This document shows, piece by piece, positions 1 to 10,286 of a stretch of DNA of 64,000 nucleotides; within the stretch, counting starts at the first letter, position 1, and each line of letters opens with the position of its first letter. The notes beneath the pieces are model-generated. The model worked only from the letters and a program-made list of their open reading frames with translations. It was not told the origin of the DNA and searched no databases. The DNA comes from Paguma larvata (taxonomy: Eukaryota > Chordata > Mammalia > Carnivora > Viverridae), in contig CM057832.1 in the NCBI GenBank assembly GCA_030068075.1, forward strand, positions 76,507,002-76,571,001, written 5' to 3'. A program made the translations under genes and the position numbers.

Positions 1-838
1 CAAAAAATTAATCCGTTGATAGAATCTTGGCGACTCCAAGAAATCCGGTGACTCTGTCAAGATGCTGAAGATTACCTAAAAAGGATTGTCGTTAGAGCCA
101 TGACATGGGTAGTCATTGTCCCTGGTACTCCCTTGCTGGAAATGTTCCTGATGAAATGCAAGATCATCCACCCTGCGTGACTAAAGGTATTAAGAGCAAT
201 GAAGAATACGGACAGGGTAAGCCATGATTAATTGCTTAGTACAATGAAACTAATCCAAAATGTACATGAATCCTAAATTTAATGCTCATTATAAAAAAGG
301 AGATCTCTGCAATTTTAACACACCTTCAAAGCCATGGACTCATATATATTACCTTCCCAAAAGTTTCCATTCATGAGCTCGACTCACGAACAGCAATAAT
401 TCTACAGAAATTAAACCATCTAAGTTAATCAGGCATAAACCTTCCCAGGTTGTCATATTTATGTAACATGAACAGTTTTGATGAGATCTAATTATTCTGC
501 TGTGTTTTTATTTAGAGTTGCCTATAGAATGATAGGTTAAAATATTTTCTTGCTTCACTTGAGCAAACAAACCAAAACAAGGCAAAAAACACATTCCTAT
601 ACATAAATCAAAACATCAGAGACCATTGAACGCAGAAGTGCGGAGGACAAAACTGAGAATCAGTACGGGACCCAGGTTGTAGCGATAGTTTCTGACGAAA
701 CTGAAGGGGTGTTTCGAAAGATAGACATGGTAGAATTTGTAGCAAAATTGGTGATCTGGACTGGCCAAGGAAGAGAGAAGACATTTGCAACCTAATTGTA
801 TTACTCGGGATAAGAGAGGCTATATTGAAGTGACAATA
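1..838. other. Anonymous A+T-rich sequence, nothing recognised
   Basis: No repeat family, RNA gene or coding similarity was recognised. The minus-strand open frame at 608-892 is short and matches no family I know. Confidence 0.5.
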
Positions 839-876
839 TGACCCCTGAACCCTTCTCTGTCTTCTCTGCACTAAAA

Positions 877-1445
877 ACGTACACCTGTGCAAACTTTGTC
901 TCCACCCCCTTCTTCATCAGGAGCACCTCTCAGCTGTTGAGCTGATCACTCTCTGAAGTGGTGCTAAAACCACCAGAGACACTGACCGATGAGAGCCTCA
1001 GCAGCCTGGCAGACCCGAATCTCATGACCTCCTCACTTCTTCCCTGCCACAGCTACCCAACCAGCACCATTTCAAGGGACATGAGCACAGCGGCCAAGAT
1101 GGCTGGGGCTGGGGCTGCCATGGTAGTTGTGGCTGGCTCTGGGGCTAGAATTCGTACTTTGTTTAGGAGCCTCGTCATTGGTTATGCCAGGATCCCCTCT
1201 CTGAAGCAACAGCTCTTCTCCTACGCCATTCTGGGCTTTGCCCTCTTGGAGACCATGGGGTTCTTTTGCCTGGGTGGCCTTTCTCATCCTCTTTGTCATG
1301 TGACAGAGGCATCTCCACCTCCCTGGGTCTTTCTCCCGTGTCTCGTCTGCCCCATATATTCCCAGCCAGCCTGGGGAATGTGGTTGGCTCAGGATTTGAT
1401 GGAAGGAAGATAAACAAATACTGTATTGATAAGAAAAACAAAAAG
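877..1445 (+). pseudogene. ATP5MC2: Processed pseudogene of ATP synthase c subunit (ATP5MC2)
   Basis: This is an intronless, decayed retrocopy of the nuclear gene for the c-ring subunit of the mitochondrial F1Fo ATP synthase. The presequence is recognisable as KFVSTP-like, then STSQLLS, VVLK and TDESLSSLA. These are features of ATP5MC2 rather than MC1 or MC3. ISRD and TAAK follow at the maturation site, and then the mature c subunit with [22 protein letters not shown] and the proton-carrying Glu in LETMG. The defects are plain. The start codon is ACG (877-879), an in-frame TGA lies at 943-945, and several glycines of the GSGAGIG-type helix-packing motif are Arg. A two-base deletion near 1274 shifts the last residues, and the ancestral stop is at 1301-1303. 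A 3'UTR-like stretch leads to an A-rich tail at 1433-1445. A degenerate target duplication may be TGACCCCTGAA (839-849) against TGACCTCTGAA (1446-1456). The parent's function is established knowledge. The assignment rests on remembered paralogue sequences. Confidence 0.9.
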
Positions 1446-1456
1446 TGACCTCTGAA

Positions 1457-3598
1457 AACTCACCAGCTTAATATATAAGAGTTGATTTCTTGTTCATCCA
1501 AGTCAGATATAATCTGATAGCTTACTGGAGTAGTGTGCTTCCGGTGGATATTCAGGCTTTTTCTATCTGATAGCTCCACCATTGAAAATCCTTGGTTTCC
1601 AGAGTGGCTGGGTCAGGAAAAGAAGAGAGCTGGGGATTGTCTGGACTCTTCACTGTGGAGGGGGGGCTCCAAAGTGGTGTGTGTACAGAGGCACAGACCA
1701 TAGAATTAGAAAAATATTGCATGTGCTTTCCTGCATATCCCTGTCTCCGTGTAGACTCCTTTGGGCCAGTGGACTATGAGCAGATATAGTGGATGAAACC
1801 CTGGGGGTGAGAGTCAGTATGGGGTTCTTCAAGCTTTCCTCCATCTGCCGTGTGACTACAGTTCCAAATGGTAGAACTACAAAAACAAAACAAAAACAAA
1901 ACAAAAAACACAACTTTTTTAAAAGAACCTTATCCTCAAGTAATTGGAAGGGAACTGCCCGAGACAACTCTCAGACACATAGATGGCTTTGTGTGGGCAA
2001 GAGAGGAGTAAGGTTGATGCTAAGTCTTGAGATTTGGAGTTTGTTTCCACAACGTAACCCAGCCTATCTTTACTGATGCCCCAGGGGAGATGAGGGCTTC
2101 GGAACCAAGTCTTCCGATGGAGGGGTTCTGTGGAGGTGTTTTCTAGAATCCTTCTGTTGTTGACATGGGAGTGTTATAACTCAAAGGTGTAGCATCACGT
2201 GAACAGGGATAATGTCATGGGACTAGAAGTGTGTCTAGTGCAGTTTAGAAGCTGCCGGACATTTTAAATACAATGAAAGAGGTAGTTCTCCCAAGAAGAG
2301 ATTTGATCTTACCCCTAATCATGTCTTCCCCAGTGTTCCTTCAGGATCATAAGAAGCTAGGAAACATCGTTTTTAACTGATGGCCAGTAGATGTTTTCAC
2401 AGAAGACCCGAGTGGCCATTTTCTCATGGAGAAGAATAAAAAACACAGTGAAAACACGCTCAGGTCTTTTTATTAAAATAAGTCTTCCTCTTGCCTTTTC
2501 TGACACATCAAAAGTAAGCTCAAGTATATTTTGTCATAGAGCATGAGGCAGATCATGGAACTGGACTCCCAGTCTCATTCCTTACATCAAGAAAAAGCAT
2601 TGTTAATATTTTTTAATATATTAGCTTTAAATGTGGTCTCAAGTATTCAGAAGGAGAAAGGGCCGGACCTTCTCTAAGATTCGAAACAATTCATGTTAGA
2701 TATTCCTAGGACAAATATGGCTATAAAACTATTTCTAATAACTGCGGATTTTACTTTAAACATATATTACACATAGTTTGCAGCTGCTTAGTGGGAGACG
2801 GACCTCCTTGCCTAGGGGAGAGCCAGACCTCATGATTTGGAAACGTGGAGTCAGAGAGATCACTTATAATTTTGCTTTGAGTTCTGGATACTTTGGTTTC
2901 GGTCAAGATGTATGCAGTCCGATTTCTGACTAAGAAAGCCACCTCTTCCCCCTCATTCGATGGACAGTTAGCTACAGCTAAGCATAGATGAACAGAGAAT
3001 TGCTAACTTGCCAAATCCTTTCCTTCTTAAGCCAATAGAAGAGTGCTTCTTTAAATTCGGAGGGCTATTACAAACATCCGAATTTTCAACACCCAAAGCA
3101 ATGTAAGAGAGAAGACTTCAAGATACCTTTTATAGAAAAATGTGGAAGATAGTCATGTTACGGAGTGGTAATGAAATGCTTCTCTCCTTGTTTGTATTTC
3201 TTTAATAATTACTTTAAAACATATTAGTCTTTTGAACATCTTCCCTTTGTGGCGGTACAGGAAACACAACGCCAGCATCTCCTGCATTTCTCACATCCCG
3301 CGGGGATTTATTTTCTTTGTCTCCATAACGTGGGGCTTGGTTGTGCAGCCTGGAATTATGAATGAGAAAGGAAGCCGTAAGAATAGTAAGCTGAAACCCA
3401 CCTCTACTACTTTTCACTTCTCAGGGCCAGGAGTTATTTGTAGAAAAGGAAAGATCAAAGGGCAGGCACAAGAAAGGCAAGAGTTTGGGCTGGGCTGAAA
3501 GAAGAGATTTAAGGTTGTAGAAGCCGAGGGAGATCGGGACTAAGCTGCTCTCCTGCGATGTGTAAGTCTCTGCAGCAATTGAATGGGAGGCAAAGAGG
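1457..3598. other. Anonymous sequence with a short AAAAC-rich tract
   Basis: No gene or repeat family was recognised. An impure (AAAAC)n tract lies at about 1880-1911. The small frames at 1582-2076 and 3214-3498 have no recognisable similarity. Confidence 0.5.
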
Positions 3599-3650
3599 AT
3601 TATTTTGAGAGAGTGTATGTGCCAGTGGGGGAGGGGCAGAGAAGTGAGAG

Positions 3651-3692
<42 letters not shown>

Positions 3693-3817
3693 CCTAAGCA
3701 GGCTCCACACTGTCAGTCTGGAGCCCATTTTGGGGCACAAACCCATGAACCATGAGATCATGACCTGAGCCAAAGTCAAGAGTCAGATGCTTAACAACTG
3801 AGCCACTCAGGTGCCCT
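3599..3817 (-). mobile_element. Felid-type tRNA-Lys SINE with expanded GA tract
   Basis: On the plus strand it reads as the reverse complement: a TTATTTTGAGAGAG start, a pure (GA)n expansion at about 3652-3690, then ACCATGAGATCATGACCTGAG and the head complement GAGCCACTCAGGTGCCC. CAAAGAGG flanks it at 3591-3598 and 3824-3831, consistent with a target-site duplication. Head differences suggest an older copy. Confidence 0.85.
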
Positions 3818-5810
3818 GGTAGTCAAAGAGGGTTTTTAATGTTTGGTTACATGTTGTGAATGGAATTCTTCTTTTGGAGACAATTCAGTAAGGGTTAAAG
3901 AATCTCTCTTTCTATCCATAAGAAACGACTTTTCTAAAAGTAATAATATGCTGAAACAGGTCAAAGCGTGATCAGCTTTACCTGTTGGTCTGACTTTTAA
4001 CAAGATATTTTAATTTTGTACAAAAATATAGTTAACCAGACATCCTTGTGCTATATTGAGCTGGCAAGACACCAAACGATGATGGATCGCACATCATCAA
4101 CCATTAATGAAAATTGCCAAAATAACGTGCTGGGATCAGGAGATGAGTTTCAGTGAGGAGCATTTCCACGTACAAGGAAGATAAAATTTGCCTCGCAGGA
4201 GCTTACCAATTAGAGAAGTAATTTTCTTACTAAACAAGAGATCTGAAAATGGGCCTCTGTTGGCATTTGTTACTTCCCATACCTTTCTCTCATGATCGAC
4301 GAATGTCTCTGACACTTTACAGCGGCAGTTCCTTGAGATGACAGTAAAACTAGCTTGGTCCTTACAGCTCATGGCAAAGAAAGAGGATGCAGTAACTTTG
4401 GAGTGTCCTCGAGAAGATAGTAGAAAGGCTTCTGTGCAGTTCAATATTATCTACTTGAAGTTTGATTTCTAAGGATATACCAGATGGAGCAGTATTTTTT
4501 AGCTGTTTATGATCTACCTGTCAATATTCTCACTATTCAGATATTGCCCATTAGCCTAGTTAATGCCAGGTCAAACCAGAGTTAGGGAATGAGGGCTTAT
4601 CTGGGCATGGCTTATTCCTTTTATCCACTCTCTTCCCCATATAAATATCTTTTCACAAAACAGTATTGATATAAGCAATTTGGTTTGTGTTTGTGCCGCT
4701 AAAAAAATCAGGCTCTTTGATTCTCAGAATGAATGTCTCTCGGAGAATAACAGAGTTATTATTATTATTATTATTATTGCCAACATGAAATAGCTGTGTA
4801 TTTTATAATTCTAAGATCTTTACAAATAGAAAAAAAATAGCTGAAATTTCTGTAGGCACAGATTGAGCTTAGTTTAGGTCATTCCTCAAACCAAACTTTT
4901 TTTATTTCCACCTGGAGGATGGAAATCTGAAAGCCTGAGGATTTTCCAACAGAGTGAAATCAACATACCCCATGCCGCCCACTAACTAAATTGCTTTCAG
5001 GCATATCTGAAATAATGCAATAGATTAAATGCAACAAAATTTTTTCTATGTACTGTTCTGGTAGAATTGTTTTAGTCTGTCCTTGCTCAGTGGATATGAG
5101 CATCTTTCATCTGAGACAGTAAAGTCTTGAGCCGTAGTGAGGAAGTGCTCATTGGAGGAGTATGTATTTTTGTCTTCATTACTGTGTGGGATTTATTACC
5201 ACATCTCTCATTTAGGGTTGGTTTGAAGTTAGCCCTTGATCACGTCCAGATACCTTCCCATGAATGTTTTTCACCTGAGTGCGCTTATCTCTTTTGAAGT
5301 GGAAAGACTGGGAGTACCCTGGGTGAAGAGATTTGGCATCAACAGAAAGCTGAGTTTTTTCAGGTGGCTCACTGGATGGAAAGACAAGACTACAACTGTG
5401 GAAAAGGTATTTTTATTACACAACATGCAAATATTTGTATTAACTTGTAGAACGAGTTTGATAAAACACACCCCAAAGCAAGATAAATAACATATAAGTA
5501 GCCTATTCTTCCCGCTAATTCTAGCACAGTAAAGAATGTTTTCAATTTCCTTATCATTACAAGGGGTATTCGAGTAACAGCTTTTGGTGCTGTATTGATA
5601 AAATCTAAAAGTGGCAATACTTGATATAATCTAAGGGTAATAAGAAAAGGAATAAATCACATACAAAGAGGTGTTATATTGACATTAGTTGACAAAACAT
5701 AATCCATTTTCAAAAAACTGAAAATATTCTATTATTATTGATAATTATAATTATAATATTAATAGCTACTTTTTAATGAATGGCTTCATAAGTAGCTGGT
5801 GATAAATAGA
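3818..5810. other. Anonymous sequence with an (ATT)n microsatellite
   Basis: Nothing coding was recognised. A pure TTA/ATT trinucleotide run of about 23 bp lies at 4756-4778. The 102-codon minus frame at 4136-4444 resembles no known protein. Confidence 0.5.
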
Positions 5811-5970
5811 TTTTATTTTTTAAAAAATTTAACTACTTTATTGAGGTACGATTGACAGACAAAAAATGGTATATAGTTAATGCGTACAACTCCATGAGTT
5901 TGGGATAAGCATACACCTATGAAAGTATTATCACAATCTATGTCATAAACATGCCCATAACTGCCAAAAA
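5811..5970 (-). mobile_element. Old L1 3'-end fragment
   Basis: The stretch with TTTATTGAGGTA, ATTGACAGACAAAAAA, CAACTCCATGAGTTTGG and a later ATCACAATC matches the inverted 3' UTR of old mammalian L1 elements as remembered. It ends in AT-rich sequence. The subfamily was not assigned. Confidence 0.65.
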
Positions 5971-6032
5971 TTTCCATATATATATGGAAATATAAATATA
6001 TATATATATACAAATATATGCATATATATTTA
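5971..6032. repeat. AT-rich tract with a 20-bp perfect palindrome
   Basis: TTTCCATATATATATGGAAA at 5971-5990 equals its own reverse complement. It is followed by imperfect (AT)n with ATGCAT steps to about 6032. Confidence 0.9.
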
Positions 6033-6205
6033 ATTTTACATTAGCCCATTTATTCCTCATACCAACCCTTAGCGGTCAGTAGGTATTGCTTTCACCTATT
6101 TACAAATGAGGAGAATATGCCCTGTAAGGAATAACTATTTGCCTGAGATCAAACTGACTGAATGTTGTAGAGTTAGGAATGGGGCACAGGTTTTTAATAC
6201 TTCAC
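6033..6205 (+). mobile_element. MIR SINE fragment
   Basis: It matches the MIR layout in order: TTTATTCCTCATACCAACCC, a bounded TATT section, TTTACAAATGAGGAGAA, then TTGCCTGAGATCA and a diverged 3' part. Divergence is high, as expected for this ancient family. Confidence 0.75.
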
Positions 6206-7425
6206 AGCCTATTTATTTAACTAATATTATTATTATTGTTTTATTATTATTGGCCTCTCGAACATTAGACTATATCCAAAGAAGATAGTGAAACGAGGGG
6301 TGAATATGTACAGGTGTATCCATCTTATTTATAATAGAAAACTTTTGAATTAAAATTTGTGAAGCATGCATCAATAAATAAAAATGTTTATAATAGGATG
6401 ATGGTAAGTGAAAAAAAAAGCTCATTGTACAAAGGAGAGTTGATCTGTAGCAATAAGTAATAATTCTACTTCTCTGGACAGAAATTTGGAGATACATCAA
6501 TAAAAGAAAAAATATTTATGAGGGTGAAGTGTTTACAAGATTTAAGCATTTTAAGCTATCATAAGAGCGCTTTCACTGTCTTATCTGTGGACAATGGAAC
6601 AAAAATAAATGCTAATTGTCGTATTTTTTAAAATGTAGTAATAGGAATTTTCATTCACACATTCAATTTAAAGCAAAAGTTACAAAACAAAACAAGCCCC
6701 TGTGCCTTTGCTCTCTCCCTGTCACGTGTCTTGTGAATCATCTTCTAGATTCCTAATGGTGAGAGGCTCACGGGTATAAGTTATCAATTGGAAGTTTAGA
6801 CTAGTGTTTTGGAAAAGGGCATTCCAAAATGGCAGATTACCTAAATAACAGCCAGAAGTGAGCAGAAGGCCTCCACATCCTGGGAATACAGAGACAGTAA
6901 GGCGTGATGGAACAGTATGGACAACTTCTGAGAAATAGAAGAGTCTTTGAAGGAACCAGATAAGTAGCAAGAAAATGAGGGCCGAGACCTTGGAGAGAAG
7001 AGAGAACAGATACATTCAGTTCCTTTTTGCTAATCCACCAGCAACAGTGGAGAGGCCAAGAGACCAAGTAGATATTTTCTCTGCTTGTCTCATGGGGCTG
7101 ATGGAGAAGAGTGATGAGGTACAGTTTGGGGACTCTTAGGAAAGAGAACTCTGGTAAACTTCCTTGCCTGTTAGCTTGAATTCTTCTTTCCAAGAGCAGT
7201 TTGTGAGGAATAGAGGTGACCTGGAAAGAGATCGTGGAGGCCAAAGTGCAGCTTTAAATCATATCAATCTTTGTTCGGAATGAGGTGGCCATCTCCTACC
7301 CCAATTGCCTGCCCAAAGCAAAATAAATCCACCCCGGAGGTGGTAATATCAAGAGACTTAAACTGTCACTTAAATGTTTCATCCTAAATTTCCAGCCTTT
7401 TATAGCCAGATATGCTAGGATAAAA
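6206..7425. other. Anonymous sequence upstream of the HAL1-like element
   Basis: No gene was recognised. The 135-codon minus frame at 6837-7244 has no family resemblance. The part nearest 7430 may be a diverged 5' extension of the following LINE. Confidence 0.4.
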
Positions 7426-7429
7426 AACC

Positions 7430-7905
7430 AAATAACTAAAAACCAAAAGAAAGAAGTCAGACAATAGAGAGAGACAGAAGTTTTGGATGTTGAAATTTAA
7501 AATAGGTGAGAAAAATAGTCTGAGAAATTAGATGGCAGAGATTTTTCAATAGAATACTAGAAACTAGAAAAAAATCAAATGAATATCTTAAAGCAGAAAA
7601 AAATAAGATTAAGAAATCAATGGCAATTTAATAACAGATTTTTACAAATGAAGAAAGGAGATAGGAACTGGGAGACAGGCCAAAATAAATATCCCAAGGG
7701 GAAAAATGGATGGAAAATATAAAAAATAAATGTGTAGGAAACATATATAAGTGACATGGTGAAGAGGTCTAACATATGTGAAATGAAAGTTCCAGAGAAG
7801 ATGGAGGGGGTGCTCCAATATTTGAGGAGATAGTGAGCAATAATTTATCAAAACTCTTCTATGGGTTAGAAAGAGAGTATATATGTGTCCCAACTCATTT
7901 TATGA
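7430..7905 (+). mobile_element. HAL1-like LINE fragment, ORF1 region
   Basis: The segment follows the remembered HAL1 (half-L1) consensus: CAGAAGTTTTGGATGTTGAAAT, ACTAGAAACTAGAAAAAA, AAAAATGGATGGAAAATA, AGAGGTCTAACATATGTG, CAATATTTGAGGAGATAGTG and AATTTATCAAAACT. The ancestral ORF1 product is an RNA-binding coiled-coil protein, but no long frame survives here. It joins an L1 ORF2-like part downstream. HAL1 is thought to lack most of ORF2, so this may be an L1ME element or two insertions. Confidence 0.7.
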
Positions 7906-7949
7906 GGCTATTCTAATTTTAATATTAAAACCCAAGAAGAAAGACTACA

Positions 7950-8294
7950 TGAAATGAATATAGACCCATCTCTTTTCTCAATATGTATGCAAAAATCCCA
8001 ACCAAAATATAGGCAAACTGAATACAGAGATATAAAAAGGATGGTATCTCTCATAACCAATTTGGGGTTATTCCAGGAATCTAACATGATAATGTAATTC
8101 ACTCAGTTAACAAAATGGAAGAGAAAAATTATCATAAACAGATGCAGATATACTTTTATGAAATTTAGCTTACATCCATGACACCCAAAACCTCTCAACA
8201 AAGTAGAAAAGTAGAAGAGAGGTTATTTAATATAATAAAGTTTATGTAAGGAGACACTACAGCAACCAGACATAATGGTAAAATATGGATATAA
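7950..8294 (+). mobile_element. Old L1 ORF2 fragment, reverse transcriptase region (part 1)
   Basis: Conserved L1 RT stretches are visible: ACAGAGATATAAAAAGGATG, CATAACCAATTTGGG, TTCCAGGAATCTAACATGAT, AAACAGATGCAGATA and CCTCTCAACAAAGTAGAAAA. Frames are broken by many indels. A SINE interrupts the element at 8295, and its other part starts at about 8513. Confidence 0.8.
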
Positions 8295-8512
8295 GGGGCG
8301 CCTGGGTGGCTCAGTTGGTTAAGCGGCCGACTTCAGCTCAGGTCATGATCTCATGGTCTGTGAGTTCGAGCTCCGCATCAGGCTCTGTGCTGATGGCTCA
8401 GAGCCTGGAGCCTGCTTCGGATTCTGTATCTCCCTCTCTCTCTGCCCTTCCCCTGCTCACACTCTGTCTCTATGTCTCTCAAAAATAAATAAAAACGTTA
8501 AAAATTTTTTAA
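8295..8512 (+). mobile_element. Felid-type tRNA-Lys SINE
   Basis: The head GGGGCGCCTGGGTGGCTCAG, the A box, a B box around GTGAGTTCGAGCTCC, the CT-rich body and the AAAATAAATAAAA tail are all present. AAATATGGA flanks both sides, marking a target-site duplication inside the older L1. An open frame across it is a side effect of the SINE and is not a gene. Confidence 0.95.
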
Positions 8513-8765
8513 AAATATGGAAATATTTCCCTGAAATGAGCAAGACATGGAACAAGGGTGTCCACTACCACCACCGTTATTCAACATTGTCAGAGGGCCC
8601 GAGTAAATAAATGAAAAGCATATAAATTGCAAAAGAAGAGATAAAACGTTTTAAAATGCAGTTGACATGATAGTGCACTTTGAAATTTCAGCCCTTAACT
8701 ATGGCCACCCATTGTGATTTGTAAATGTATTTAGCAGTGTTGTTGGATACAAGATAAAAAATATA
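8513..8765 (+). mobile_element. Old L1 ORF2 fragment (part 2)
   Basis: The RT region continues after the SINE: AAGGGTGTCCACTACCACCA, TTATTCAACATTGTCAGA, AAATTGCAAAAGAAGAGATA, TTGACATGATAGT and GTTGTTGGATACAAGATAAA. Order and orientation match part 1, so the two were one insertion before the SINE arrived. Confidence 0.8.
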
Positions 8766-8912
8766 TTAAAAATAAAAATAAAATTTGTTATTAAAACAAA
8801 ATTTTATATTAATAAATTAGTAAATCAATAATAATTTATAATAATAAAACAGTAAGTAAATAAACAAAATAATAATAAAAGTTATTAAAAATTAAAAATA
8901 AAAACAAGTGTA
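8750..8912. repeat. AT-rich low-complexity tract
   Basis: About 160 bp is built almost only from A and T in irregular AATA, TTAAAA and ATAATA units. No single period dominates. Confidence 0.8.
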
Positions 8913-9018
8913 TGTTTCACTGGAATTTTAGGTAAATTCAAAGGTGAATCACATAATTGTTGAAGTAGTGGCAAATATAAATTACAAAAAAAAAATGTAA
9001 GGAATAGAAGACATCATG

Positions 9019-9243
9019 AGGGGCGCCTGGGTGGCTCAGTTGGTTGAGCGTCCGACTTCGGCTCAGGTCATGATCTTGCGGTCTGTGGATTCGAGCCCCG
9101 CGTCGGGCTCTGTGCTGACAGCTCAGAGCCTGGAGCCTGCTTCGGATTCTGTGTCTCTCTCTCTCTCTGACCCTCCCCCGCTCATGCTCTGTCTCTCTCT
9201 GTCTCAAAAATAAACATTAAAAAAAAATTTAAAAAAAAAAAAA
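9019..9243 (+). mobile_element. Felid-type tRNA-Lys SINE, young
   Basis: The full-length copy carries TGGCTCAGTTGGTTGAGC (A box) and TTCGAGCCCCGCGTCGGGCT (B box), plus a poly-A tail. A perfect 15-bp target duplication, AGAAGACATCATGAG, lies at 9006-9020 and 9244-9258. The exact repeat and near-consensus body suggest a relatively recent insertion. Confidence 0.97.
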
Positions 9244-9258
9244 AGAAGACATCATGAG

Positions 9259-9664
9259 ACATAATCAATTTTTTACAACATAGGAAACATGCATTAACTA
9301 AGCCTTTGATATGTCTCACACAATGCATTGGACTTAAAAACAGCATGAAGTGAGGTAAAGATTAGCATTGGGTTAAGAGATGTAACCAATTTCTACAACT
9401 AGACATACTAGTAATTAAGATTAAACAGCAAAGACCTCGAGCGAGCAAATAATTTTTTTCACAAGCTGGAATTTGAGGAGGCTGTAATTATAACATATTG
9501 GTATAAGTAAAAATATGAGGCAGGCATCTTTCTTTTCTTCATGGATATAGCCCTTGAATCTGGTATAACACCCAACATGTAACAGCGCTCAAAGAATGTC
9601 TGAGCTCCTCAGAATCTTACAAATTTCTAAATATTTTACTCAAATTAGATAAAAATGACAGGTA
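9259..9664. other. Anonymous sequence
   Basis: Nothing was recognised between the SINE and the MIR. Confidence 0.5.
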
Positions 9665-9905
9665 CAAACAAATATAGTTCTTATTTTGTGCCAGGCTAAG
9701 TTTTGGGTGCCTTACTCATATTCATTTAATCTTGTCAACCTTGTGAATTAGGTGCTATTTTTATTCCCGTTTGATAGATGAGAAAACAGAAGCTGTAACC
9801 AACTTGCCCAAGATTACACAGCTAGTGAGTGTAGGACCTGGGATCTTAACTTGAACTTGACCCAGCCTCCTCTGGGCAATGTGATCTTAAACAGTGTGCT
9901 GCACT
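9665..9905 (+). mobile_element. MIR SINE, nearly complete
   Basis: Most of the MIR consensus is readable: GTGCCAGGCTAAGTTTTGGG, CATTTAATCTTGTCAACCTT, TGATAGATGAGAAAACAGAA, CTTGCCCAAGATTACACAGC and TAGTGAGTG. It is diverged but continuous. Confidence 0.9.
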
Positions 9906-10050
9906 GTTAATTAGGAATTATCTAATCTAAATTCAAGCCTCACCCAAGATCTCAAAGCATTATTGATATAATTTGTTAGATTAGATCCTCATTCTTCCAA
10001 TTCCCAGCATCACATTCCTGCCCACTCTGTATTACACCTGCAGTCCTTTA

Positions 10051-10276
10051 TTTCTTTTTAAGTTTATTTATTTATTTTGAGAGAGAGCACGCATGCAAGC
10101 AGGGGAGGAGCAGAGAGAGAAGGAGAGACAGAGAGAGAGAGGGAATCCCAAGCAGGCTCACACTGTCAGCACAGAGCCTGCCGCGCGGCTCGAACTCACG
10201 AACCTTGAGATCATGACCTGAGCTGAAACTGAGTCCCACTCTTAACCTACGGAATGACCCAGGCACCCCACCCCCC
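10051..10276 (-). mobile_element. Felid-type tRNA-Lys SINE
   Basis: Inverted copy with a T-rich start, TTTATTTATTTTGAGAGAGA, TGAGATCATGACCTGAGC and CAGGCACCCC. The 10-bp repeat CAGTCCTTTA flanks it (10041-10050 and 10277-10286). Confidence 0.93.
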
Positions 10277-10286
10277 CAGTCCTTTA

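Noticed and set aside
958..1413. Functional ATP synthase c-subunit gene from the 151-codon frame
   Set aside because: The frame starts at GTG after a stop in the presequence, key glycines are Arg and the end is frameshifted.
8285..9213. Repeated small frames reading AQLV(K/E)RPTSAQVMI, seen here and at many other places
   Set aside because: They are translations of the SINE head and A/B-box region, repeated in every plus-strand SINE. They are not a protein family.
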